A DNA stretch of 10,284 nt from Chitinophagaceae bacterium (GTDB lineage Bacteria > Bacteroidota > Bacteroidia > Chitinophagales > Chitinophagaceae), in contig CANKGM010000052.1 of the NCBI GenBank assembly GCA_947481355.1, positions 1-10,284 on the forward strand, given 5' to 3'. Under the pieces are notes generated by a model. It was given only the letters and a program-made list of their open reading frames with translations. It had not been told where the DNA came from and ran no database searches. Of this stretch, positions 1-5,853 are shown in pieces (within the stretch, counting starts at the first letter, position 1; every line of letters starts with the position of its first letter). The position numbers were made by a program, and so were the translations under genes.

Positions 1-2
1 AT

Positions 3-47
3 CATCAAGAATATCTGAGAGTATTAATTTATGCTTGGACATTATAA
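3..47 (+). CDS. possible 3' end of a convergent gene (partial, edge of window)
   Basis: From base 3 one plus-strand frame is open from the window edge and reads HQEYLRVLIYAWTL before a TAA at 45-47. The residue mix is protein-like, and the stop lies 1 bp from the stop of the convergent lipoprotein gene, a common tail-to-tail arrangement. Fourteen codons are too few to identify a family, and a second plus-strand frame is also open from the edge, so this may be chance. Tentative call only. Confidence 0.25.
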   Translation, partial: HQEYLRVLIYAWTL

Positions 48-48
48 T

Positions 49-483
49 TTACGTGTTTGATCTTTTTTTTAAAGATAACTGAAATTGTAGAATTGCGGTG
101 AATGAATTTTCTATGGCAGATTTAATAATAATAATTTCTTCTTTAGAATTGAAACCTTTCTTATGTAGTAATTCTAAAGAATTAAATTGAATTAATAAAG
201 ATTCCAATTGTTGTTGGGTAATTGATGTTTTGTATAGTGCCCTATTTCTAACTAATAAAACATTTATATCAGCTTTAGAATCATCATAGAAAGAAATATA
301 ATTTTCATAATTTAAATCAGGTTTAGCAAATTGACGATCTACTCTGATGAAAAATTTAGCAGTTTTCTCTTGTAATGAATTTATTCGATTATCAGAGATA
401 GAATCATACTCTTGAATTAATCGTATTCCAGAACAAGAAATAAAAAAAGAAAGAATAAATAATGAACTAAAAAATTTAAGCAT
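49..483 (-). CDS. small lipoprotein of unknown function
   Basis: This is a 144-residue protein with a lipoprotein signal peptide: a Lys at position 3, a hydrophobic stretch over about residues 4-15, and a lipobox-like FISC with the acylated cysteine at C17. The residues after the cysteine (SGIRLIQEY) lack the acidic cluster that sends many Bacteroidota lipoproteins to the cell surface, so a periplasm-facing location is more likely (inference). The mature part looks mainly helical and rich in Lys, Gln, Leu and Ile, with no enzymatic motif. It resembles small hypothetical lipoproteins of Bacteroidota, but I cannot name a function. The ATG at 481-483 starts the signal peptide directly, so the start is secure. 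The gene reads away from the candidate origin, and no TAnnTTTG promoter was found upstream on its strand. Confidence 0.8.
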   Translation of the reverse strand: MLKFFSSLFILSFFISCSGIRLIQEYDSISDNRINSLQEKTAKFFIRVDRQFAKPDLNYENYISFYDDSKADINVLLVRNRALYKTSITQQQLESLLIQFNSLELLHKKGFNSKEEIIIIKSAIENSFTAILQFQLSLKKRSNT

Positions 484-560
484 AGTATAAAAATTTAATG
501 TTGATATCTATTGTAGTATTTAATAATATTACTTTATTTATATAAACACTTATTACTATT
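481..560. other. very AT-rich block, candidate DNA unwinding element
   Basis: By my count only 11 of these 80 bases are G or C (about 14 percent), well below the neighbouring genes. It forms the left edge of the gene-free region whose right part carries the DnaA boxes. An AT-rich stretch next to DnaA boxes is the usual layout of an origin's unwinding element. Upstream regions in this genome are generally AT-rich, so composition alone is weak evidence. Confidence 0.35.
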
Positions 561-671
561 ACGGGTGTTAATATGTTGAAAACCGATATTCATTATTATT
601 TTTCCTGATTTAAATCACTATTTTTTTTACTTATTAACATTTTCAGTTTTTAAAAGATCTATAATTTATTG

Positions 672-685
672 GGATTTTTAAATCC
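672..685. repeat. short inverted repeat beside the consensus DnaA box
   Basis: GGATTT (672-677) and AAATCC (680-685) are perfect 6-bp arms around a TT spacer, ending one base before the exact DnaA box at 686. It may form a small cruciform or bind a dimeric protein. On its own it could be chance, but it is the first of three inverted repeats within 90 bp. Confidence 0.5.
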
Positions 686-694
686 TTATCCACA
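686..694 (+). promoter_or_regulatory. DnaA box, exact consensus TTATCCACA
   Basis: The nine bases match the high-affinity DnaA box found across bacteria. It is the strongest of the DnaA-box-like sites between 686 and 976 and anchors the origin prediction. Confidence 0.75.
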
Positions 695-699
695 ATTAA

Positions 700-719
700 A
701 ATTATTCATATGAATAATT
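700..719. repeat. perfect 20-bp palindrome
   Basis: The half-site AATTATTCAT (700-709) is followed directly by its exact reverse complement (710-719), with no spacer. The right arm overlaps a one-mismatch DnaA box (TAATTCACA, 715-723). A spacer-free 10+10 palindrome suggests a binding site for a dimeric protein or a cruciform-prone element. No known operator is recognised. Confidence 0.8.
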
Positions 720-723
720 CACA
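715..723 (+). promoter_or_regulatory. DnaA box variant TAATTCACA
   Basis: It differs by one base from TTATNCACA. The same nine-mer occurs in the opposite orientation at 892-900. It overlaps the right arm of the 20-bp palindrome. Confidence 0.5.
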
Positions 724-740
724 TATTTACTTTTTTAAAA

Positions 741-760
741 ATTGATGTGAATCCATCAAT
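741..760. repeat. inverted repeat ATTGATG-N6-CATCAAT
   Basis: Seven-base arms at 741-747 and 754-760 are perfectly complementary around a TGAATC spacer. The element spans a two-mismatch DnaA-like site on the minus strand (746-754). It is the third dyad in the 672-760 interval. Confidence 0.55.
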
Positions 761-767
761 AGTAAAA

Positions 768-776
768 TGTGAAAAA
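768..776 (-). promoter_or_regulatory. DnaA box variant TTTTTCACA
   Basis: Read on the minus strand, this site has one mismatch to TTATNCACA. It lies in the centre of the candidate origin and in the opposite orientation to the consensus box. Confidence 0.45.
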
Positions 777-876
777 ATAGAAAGAGAAGAGTCGACCACC
801 CAAAAATGCCAAAAGATATTTTATAATTTCCACATTTATCTAGTTAAAAACAACAGAAATCCACAGTAAAAATTGC

Positions 877-886
877 TTATTAACAA
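877..886 (+). repeat. TTATTAACAA, left arm of a distant inverted pair
   Basis: This ten-mer recurs as an exact reverse complement (TTGTTAATAA) at 979-988. Its core TATTAACA also occurs at 566-573 (minus) and 632-639 (plus). It resembles the DnaA box with CC replaced by TA, so it could be a low-affinity DnaA site or a site for another origin protein (inference). Confidence 0.5.
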
Positions 887-891
887 AGAGG

Positions 892-900
892 TGTGAATTA
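892..900 (-). promoter_or_regulatory. DnaA box variant TAATTCACA
   Basis: The minus strand reads TAATTCACA, one base from TTATNCACA and identical to the site at 715-723 in the opposite orientation. Confidence 0.45.
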
Positions 901-944
901 AGGGGAAATCAGTTCTTTTCATTTCAAAAAGCGGTTAAATTACT

Positions 945-963
945 TAAAAAAAGGTTTTTTTTA
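945..963. repeat. A-tract / T-tract dyad (A7-GG-T8)
   Basis: Seven A residues, GG, then eight T residues form a symmetrical tract flanked by T and A. Such tracts bend or stiffen DNA and melt easily. It ends 5 bp before the DnaA box at 968. It could also act as a weak terminator, but no gene ends nearby, so a structural role in the origin is more plausible (inference). Confidence 0.4.
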
Positions 964-967
964 GACG

Positions 968-976
968 TTTTCCACA
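968..976 (+). promoter_or_regulatory. DnaA box variant TTTTCCACA
   Basis: It has one mismatch to TTATNCACA. TTTTCCACA is a form often seen in bacterial origins. Two bases later the TTGTTAATAA element begins, and the site abuts the predicted -33 element of the PpiD-like gene. Confidence 0.55.
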
Positions 977-977
977 G

Positions 978-1008
978 TTTGTTAATAACCATTTTTACCT
1001 TATTTTTG
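978..1008 (+). promoter_or_regulatory. predicted Bacteroidota-type promoter for the PpiD-like gene
   Basis: TTTG at 978-981 and TATTTTTG at 1001-1008 are separated by 19 bp. This fits the Bacteroidota primary-sigma pattern of a TTG-containing -33 and a TAnnTTTG -7. Transcription would start near 1014, giving a leader of about 20 nt before the ATG at 1033. The -33 element lies inside the TTGTTAATAA repeat and next to a DnaA box, so DnaA binding could affect it. Confidence 0.6.
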
Positions 1009-1032
1009 CTCCCTCTTTATTAAATTAATATT

Positions 1033-3159
1033 ATGTCAATAATTCAGCAAATCAGAGACAGGGCAGCGGTTTTATTAACCGGGTTGATTTCTATTAGTCT
1101 TATCGGTTTTCTTGTGCAAGATGCATTTGTGGGAAAAGGCGGAAGTATGTTTAATGGCCAATCTACAACAGTTGGATCAATAAACGGTGAAAAAGTAGAG
1201 GTTGTAGATTTCAACAAAAAGGTGAATCAAATTGAAGAGAATTACCGTGCTCAGGGTATGCAAACAAACGATATGATGACCCAAAATATCGTTGAGAGTA
1301 TATGGAACAGCATTGTTCAAGAGCAGTTGATGAAAGAGCAAGCTAGCAAGCTTGGTCTTACTGTAACACCAAAAGAAGTTGGTTCATTATTATTTTCTGA
1401 CGATGCCCCCCAAGAGTTTAAACAACTTTTTGTAGACAAAACAACTGGTGCCTTTGATATAAATGCAGCTAAAACATGGATGAATAATCTTAAGAAGAGC
1501 ACAAAGCCAGAAGAGGTTCAAGCTATTATTGATCAGTTAATTAAACCTATCGAAGGAAAGCTATTAACAGAGAAGTATACATCTCTACTTACTCAAGGTG
1601 CTTATGTACCTACCTGGATGATAGAAAAATCTATTTCTGATAATACTTCATTTTCATCATTTTCTTTTGTAAACATTCCTTATACTACTATATCTGATTC
1701 ATCAGTGAATGTTTCGGATCAGGAAATTGAGGAATATGTAAGTAAACACAAGGATGAATTTAAGCAAGAACATGTAAAGGGAATTTCATTTGTAAGTTTT
1801 AGTTCTAATCCAACTGCAGCAGATTCATCTAAAATCCTAAATCAATTATTTGCATTGAAATCTGGATTTTTGGAATCTAGTGATGCAAAAGCATTTGTAA
1901 CTACAAATAACTCATCACTTCCATATTATGATGGATACGCCCTTAAGTCTAAACTTCAAATGGGTGCAAAAGATAGTATTATTGGTATGTCTGTTGGCTC
2001 AGTTATTGGACCATATCTTGATGGAGGTAGTTATGTAATGGCTAAAAAGCTAGAAACAAAAACATTACCAGACTCGGTTACATGTAGGCATATTCTAATT
2101 GGAACTGTTAATCCTCAGTCAGGGCAACAAAAAAGAACAGATAGTGCAGCAAAGAAACAAGCGGATAGTGTTTTTGCTTTGATTAGATCAGGTGTAAATT
2201 TTGCTTCATTAGCAACTGTAATGAGTGATGATGAAGAAAGTAAGTTAAAGGGTGGTGAATATCAATTTAGCTCTGTGGACATGGGAAGACTTCCACCAGA
2301 ATTTGCCGAATTTATTTTTAATAAAAAGCAAGGTAATATTGAAGTGGTGAAAACAACTTCAGGATATCATATTATAGAGATATTGAGTCAGAAGAATTTT
2401 GATCAAGCATATAAGGTTGCTTATATGTCAAAACGAATTGTATCAAGTGAAGAAACTGATGCAACTGCATCAAATTCTGCTATTCAATTTGCTGGGTTAA
2501 GTAGAGACTCTAAAACATTTGATGAAGCGGTTGCCAAAATGAAATTGAAGAAAGGCGTTGTAGAGAATATCAAAGGGATGGATTATAGCGCAGGAAATCT
2601 TGCTTCTAGGCCTTTAGTTAAATGGGTTTTTGAAAATAAGGTAGGAACTGTTTCAGATCCATTTGATTTGAAAGATCAATATGTTGTTGCTTTGGTTACG
2701 AATGATATCAAAGAGGGTGTTCAACCTGCTTCTGTAGCAAGAGTACTTGTTGAGCCAACACTTAGAAACAAGAAGAAAGCAGAACTTGTATCAAAAAAGG
2801 CTGGATCTGAAAAAGATTTAGAAAAGCTTGCATCATTATTAGGAGGAAGAGTGGCAACTGCTGACACTGTTAAATTCTCAGATCCTTTTGTACCTAATCT
2901 TGGAAATGAATCTAAGGTGATTGGTGCAGCATTCAACAAAAAGAATTTGTCTACTATATCAGGGTTGATTGACGGACAAAATGGTCTATATTTTGTAAAG
3001 GTTAATCAATTCGGAACGCTTTCAAGCTCATCGGTTGACATCGCTGGTCAAAAGAAAGCTGCGGAAGCTCAAATGAAACAATTTGCAGCATACGGTACAT
3101 TAGAATTCCTAAAGAAATCAGCGAAAATCGTTGATAAACGTAGGGAAGCTGGTTACTAA
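1033..3159 (+). CDS. PpiD/SurA-like membrane-anchored peptidylprolyl cis-trans isomerase
   Basis: This 708-residue envelope foldase begins MSIIQQIRDR, followed by one membrane helix over about residues 11-31 (LLTGLISISLIGFLVQDAF). That is the inside-out anchor of PpiD-type chaperones, which places the rest in the periplasm. A SurA_N-like helical region follows over about residues 45-230. A parvulin (rotamase) domain spans about 349-451, from CRHILIG, through a conserved GGEYQFSS stretch, to SGYHIIEI. The region after 455 looks like a further degenerate parvulin-like and C-terminal segment (inference). The length fits Bacteroidota PpiD-like proteins, which exceed the roughly 620 residues of E. 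coli PpiD. The ATG at 1033 starts the anchor directly, and a good promoter precedes it. A strong hairpin ends the unit. Parvulin activity is not assured, since many PpiD parvulin domains are inactive. Confidence 0.9.
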   Translation: MSIIQQIRDRAAVLLTGLISISLIGFLVQDAFVGKGGSMFNGQSTTVGSINGEKVEVVDFNKKVNQIEENYRAQGMQTNDMMTQNIVESIWNSIVQEQLMKEQASKLGLTVTPKEVGSLLFSDDAPQEFKQLFVDKTTGAFDINAAKTWMNNLKKSTKPEEVQAIIDQLIKPIEGKLLTEKYTSLLTQGAYVPTWMIEKSISDNTSFSSFSFVNIPYTTISDSSVNVSDQEIEEYVSKHKDEFKQEHVKGISFVSFSSNPTAADSSKILNQLFALKSGFLESSDAKAFVTTNNSSLPYYDGYALKSKLQMGAKDSIIGMSVGSVIGPYLDGGSYVMAKKLETKTLPDSVTCRHILIGTVNPQSGQQKRTDSAAKKQADSVFALIRSGVNFASLATVMSDDEESKLKGGEYQFSSVDMGRLPPEFAEFIFNKKQGNIEVVKTTSGYHIIEILSQKNFDQAYKVAYMSKRIVSSEETDATASNSAIQFAGLSRDSKTFDEAVAKMKLKKGVVENIKGMDYSAGNLASRPLVKWVFENKVGTVSDPFDLKDQYVVALVTNDIKEGVQPASVARVLVEPTLRNKKKAELVSKKAGSEKDLEKLASLLGGRVATADTVKFSDPFVPNLGNESKVIGAAFNKKNLSTISGLIDGQNGLYFVKVNQFGTLSSSSVDIAGQKKAAEAQMKQFAAYGTLEFLKKSAKIVDKRREAGY

Positions 3160-3187
3160 TATTAACTGCGCATGAGAAAACAAGCAC

Positions 3188-3212
3188 TCAGCCACCTCTA
3201 ACGGGTGGCTGA
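3188..3212 (+). terminator. intrinsic terminator after the PpiD-like gene
   Basis: A perfect 9-bp GC-rich stem, TCAGCCACC (3188-3196) with GGTGGCTGA (3204-3212), encloses a 7-base loop and is followed by the T-rich TGTTGTTT. It lies 28 bp after the stop codon. The T tract is broken by Gs, so termination may be partial and allow read-through into the DUF2480 gene 22 bp downstream. Confidence 0.7.
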
Positions 3213-3234
3213 TGTTGTTTAAAAGCTTATTTAT

Positions 3235-3738
3235 ATGGAAGAATTAAGGAACAAGGTGGCCGAAAGTGGTTTAATTACCATCGATCTTGAGAAATACTAT
3301 CCAGTTGAGCCCATAAAAGTATTTGATATTAAAGAGTTCCTTTTCATGGGTCAAATATTAAAAGAGAAGGATTTTAGAGAATCACTTGATCTGTATGATT
3401 GGTTTAGCTTTGATGGTCTTGATTCTGTGATTACCTGTTCTGCAGATGCCATAATTCCAATGTGGGCTTACATGTTAGTCGTATCTAAATTAGAAGGGAA
3501 AGCCTTAAGCATTCATGTTGGTTCTAAAGAGGATGCAATAAAGAATATTTTCATACAACATCTTCAGACAATTGATTCAGCTCAATTTGAGGGTAAAAGG
3601 GTCGTTATAAAGGGCTGTGGAGATATTATAATCCCCGAATATGCCTATGTTGAAATTTCAAAAAAACTGCTCCCTGTTGTAAAGTCGCTTATGTATGGGG
3701 AGCCATGCAGTACTGTTCCTGTTTTCAAGCGAAAGTAA
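3235..3738 (+). CDS. DUF2480 family protein
   Basis: This 167-residue soluble protein has no signal peptide or membrane segment. I recognise DUF2480, a family found mainly in Bacteroidota, from the N-terminal GLITIDLE, the KEKDFRE segment, TCSADAIIP (C68), KGCGD (C128) and the C-terminal GEPCSTVPV (C158). The length is typical and the protein looks intact. No biochemical function is established as far as I know. From memory, in Flavobacteriia the family often sits near suf iron-sulfur assembly genes, but none are present here. Two segments look like an internal repeat: VITCSADAIIPMWAY (about 65-79) and VIKGCGDIIIPEYAY (about 124-138), sharing a Cys, an Asp, IIP and an aromatic-AY pattern. It is probably expressed by read-through or from its own weak promoter, since no clear TAnnTTTG is visible in the 22 bp upstream. 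Confidence 0.9.
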   Translation: MEELRNKVAESGLITIDLEKYYPVEPIKVFDIKEFLFMGQILKEKDFRESLDLYDWFSFDGLDSVITCSADAIIPMWAYMLVVSKLEGKALSIHVGSKEDAIKNIFIQHLQTIDSAQFEGKRVVIKGCGDIIIPEYAYVEISKKLLPVVKSLMYGEPCSTVPVFKRK

Positions 3739-3803
3739 ATTCATTCACATTAGTAACTTTATTTTCAATTCTTTTCTATCTTTAAAAGATTAAAACAAAC
3801 TAT

Positions 3804-5114
3804 ATGCATAAGGCTGTACGAATTGCATTGATCGCTGCCATGGGTGGATTTTTATTTGGATTTGAAACTGCCGTAATTTCTGGTGCTGAAAAAACAATCC
3901 AAAAATTATGGGACCTAAATTCATTTTGGCAAGGCTTTACAGTTGCCTCTAGTTTAATTGGAACAGTTATTGGATCCATTATTGTTGGCGGACCAGTTCA
4001 ACAATATGGCCGAAAAAATACCTTATTGACTATTGCAATTCTCTATCTATTATCTGCTATCGGTTGCTCATATACCTCCCAATGGATTCCATTTATTGTT
4101 TTTAGGTTTTTAGGCGGAATTGCAGTTGGTGCTTCTAGTGTAGTTGGTCCAATGTACATTTCAGAGATTTCTCCGGCATCTATGCGTGGTCGACTTGCGG
4201 GCTCCTTTCAAACCAACATTGTTTTTGGAATCTTAGTAGCCTATATTACTAATTATATATTTTCTGGATCTGGCGAAGATTCATGGCGTTTTATGCTTGG
4301 AATAATGATTATTCCATCAGCTTTATTTTATATTTTGCTCCGTACTATTCCAGAAAGTCCCCGTTGGCTTGTATTAAAAAATAGGGAAGCAGAAGCAATA
4401 CCAATTTTTAAAAGTTTAGGTACTGAAAATATTGATATTGCTATATCAGAAATCCGAGCTTCATTGTCGGAAAAGAAAGAAAATTTATTTCAATCAAAAT
4501 ATTTTAAGCCAATTCTATTTGCTGTTTTATTGGCTATGTTCAATCAATTGTCAGGTATAAATGCAATCATATATTATGCACCAAGAATATTCAGCATGGC
4601 TGGATTTAGTGATGCTGAAGCTTTTTTACAACCTATATATATAGGAACTGCCAATTTAATTTTCACACTATTGGCTATGACATTGATCGATAAGTTTGGT
4701 AGAAAAAAATTATTGATTATCGGATCATTTGGAATGATTTTATTTTTAGCACTTACTGCATATGTATTTTCACAATCAGAGCCTAATAAAATGGTTGTGT
4801 ATTATTTGATAGGGTTCATTGGCTTTTTTGGTTTTTCACAAGGAGCTGTTATATGGGTATTTATATCTGAGATATTTCCAAATGCTGTTCGTTCACAAGG
4901 TGGTGCATTAGGAAGCTTCACGCATTGGATAATGGCTGCAATTATATCCTGGACATTCCCAATTATAGTAGAGGGAAACAGTTCAGGAGGCTTTTATTCA
5001 TTTTTATTTTATGCATTAATGATGTTAGCCCACTTGATATTTGTATGGAAGTTTCTACCTGAAACAAAAGGAAGAACTTTAGAAGAAATTCAAAAAGACT
5101 TGGGGATTAAATAG
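3804..5114 (+). CDS. sugar porter family MFS transporter
   Basis: This 436-residue inner-membrane protein has about 12 predicted membrane helices and the signatures of the sugar porter (XylE/GLUT) family. In order these are GGFLFGFETAVISGA in helix 1 (14-28), GRK in the first short loop, RFLGGIAVG in helix 4, EISPASMRGRL, PESPRWL after helix 6, NQLSGINAIIYYAP in helix 7, DKFGRKKLL, and the C-terminal PETKGRTLEEI. It probably imports a monosaccharide by proton symport; the sugar cannot be told from sequence. In helix 1, Glu21 sits where XylE has its proton-coupling Asp27, which still gives an acidic residue. The first Gln of the usual QQ pair in helix 7 is Asn here. A possible -7 element (TATCTTTA, 3777-3784) has no matching -33. 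The gene converges on kdsB with a 4-bp gap. Confidence 0.92.
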   Translation: MHKAVRIALIAAMGGFLFGFETAVISGAEKTIQKLWDLNSFWQGFTVASSLIGTVIGSIIVGGPVQQYGRKNTLLTIAILYLLSAIGCSYTSQWIPFIVFRFLGGIAVGASSVVGPMYISEISPASMRGRLAGSFQTNIVFGILVAYITNYIFSGSGEDSWRFMLGIMIIPSALFYILLRTIPESPRWLVLKNREAEAIPIFKSLGTENIDIAISEIRASLSEKKENLFQSKYFKPILFAVLLAMFNQLSGINAIIYYAPRIFSMAGFSDAEAFLQPIYIGTANLIFTLLAMTLIDKFGRKKLLIIGSFGMILFLALTAYVFSQSEPNKMVVYYLIGFIGFFGFSQGAVIWVFISEIFPNAVRSQGGALGSFTHWIMAAIISWTFPIIVEGNSSGGFYSFLFYALMMLAHLIFVWKFLPETKGRTLEEIQKDLGIK

Positions 5115-5129
5115 ATAATTAACTATTTA
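5108..5129. terminator. weak bidirectional hairpin between convergent genes
   Basis: TAAATAG (5108-5114) and CTATTTA (5123-5129) form a 7-bp mostly A-U stem around an 8-base loop. The stem covers the last codons and stop codons of both convergent genes and has T-rich DNA on the right. The low GC content makes it a weak terminator at best. It is listed because the two genes leave no other space to terminate. Confidence 0.25.
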
Positions 5130-5850
5130 TATTTTTCGCATAGAGCCTTGCTTTTTCAAGGTCTTCTGCTGTATCAATACCTATAGTGTTCATATCCGTT
5201 TTTATCATCCGAATTGAAATGCCATTTTCAAGATATCTTAACTGCTCAAGCATTTCAGCATTCTCAAGAATACCTAGAGGCCATTGGGTGAATTGTAATA
5301 ATGTATCTTTTCTAAATGCATAGACTCCAATATGCCTAAAATAAGGATGAGATGAAGTGGCGTTTCGTTTATATGGAATTGGCGATCGACTAAAATAAAG
5401 TGCATCATTTTTAGCATTGCACACCACTTTAACCAGGTTTTTGTTATCAATTTCTTCGTCAGAAGAAAATTCTTTCATTAAAGAGGCTACTTGTACTTTT
5501 TCGTCTTCAAATGATTGTAACAAATCAGCTAGAGGTTTTTTTACAATGAAAGGTTCATCTCCTTGAATATTAACAATAATATCTGTATCAATATCTTTTA
5601 TTGCTTCTGCAATGCGATCACTACCACTAGCGTGTTCTGCGATACTTTTTTTAACAGCGCCACCATGTTTTTTAATTTCCTCAAAAATTTCATCACTATC
5701 AGTTACTACCAATACTTGATCAAATAACCCAGTTGATATAGCATTTTCATAAACCATTCTTATTATGGTTTTATCCCCAATTGTTTTCAATAATTTTCCT
5801 GGGAATCGAGTAGCTCCAAATCGTGCTGGTATAACTGCAATATTTTTCAC
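5119..5850 (-). CDS. kdsB: 3-deoxy-manno-octulosonate cytidylyltransferase (CMP-Kdo synthetase)
   Basis: KdsB joins CTP and Kdo to give CMP-Kdo, the activated sugar that WaaA transfers to lipid A in the cytoplasm during lipopolysaccharide synthesis. The 243 residues match the usual length of about 245-250. Visible motifs are the N-terminal nucleotide loop IPARFGATRFPGKLL (7-21), EHASGSDR (72-79, with Ser where many homologues have Thr), QGDEPFI with Mg ligand D98, and HIGVYAFR. Also present are LEQLRYLENG and the C-terminal GIDTAEDLEKA with the second acidic ligand at about D226. The start codon lies 3 bp after the stop of the upstream hydroxylase-family gene, so the two are almost certainly co-transcribed, with dnaN as the likely first gene. 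The gene looks intact and functional. Confidence 0.95.
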   Translation of the reverse strand: MKNIAVIPARFGATRFPGKLLKTIGDKTIIRMVYENAISTGLFDQVLVVTDSDEIFEEIKKHGGAVKKSIAEHASGSDRIAEAIKDIDTDIIVNIQGDEPFIVKKPLADLLQSFEDEKVQVASLMKEFSSDEEIDNKNLVKVVCNAKNDALYFSRSPIPYKRNATSSHPYFRHIGVYAFRKDTLLQFTQWPLGILENAEMLEQLRYLENGISIRMIKTDMNTIGIDTAEDLEKARLYAKNINS

Positions 5851-5853
5851 TAA

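Larger units (their letters stand above)
566..988. other. oriC: candidate chromosomal replication origin (oriC)
   Basis: This gene-free stretch holds one exact DnaA box (TTATCCACA, 686-694). Four nine-mers differ by one base from TTATNCACA: 715-723 plus, 768-776 minus, 892-900 minus and 968-976 plus. Three weaker ones have two mismatches (746-754 minus, 826-834 plus, 857-865 plus). It also has four TATTAACA copies (566-573 minus, 632-639 plus, 878-885 plus, 980-987 minus), a perfect 20-bp palindrome at 700-719 and a very AT-rich left flank. Genes read away from it on both sides, and dnaN lies about 6 kb to the right. Clustered DnaA boxes beside AT-rich DNA and near dnaN are the standard marks of a bacterial oriC, and in Bacteroidota the origin need not touch dnaA. 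A DnaA-regulated promoter cluster is the alternative. Confidence 0.65.

Noticed and set aside
2721..2939. 72-codon minus-strand open frame inside the PpiD-like gene
   Set aside because: It is antisense to the foldase reading frame, with no start context or family signal.
3777..3784. TATCTTTA as the -7 element of the sugar porter gene
   Set aside because: It has one mismatch to TAnnTTTG and no TTG at the -33 distance, so it is not listed as a promoter.
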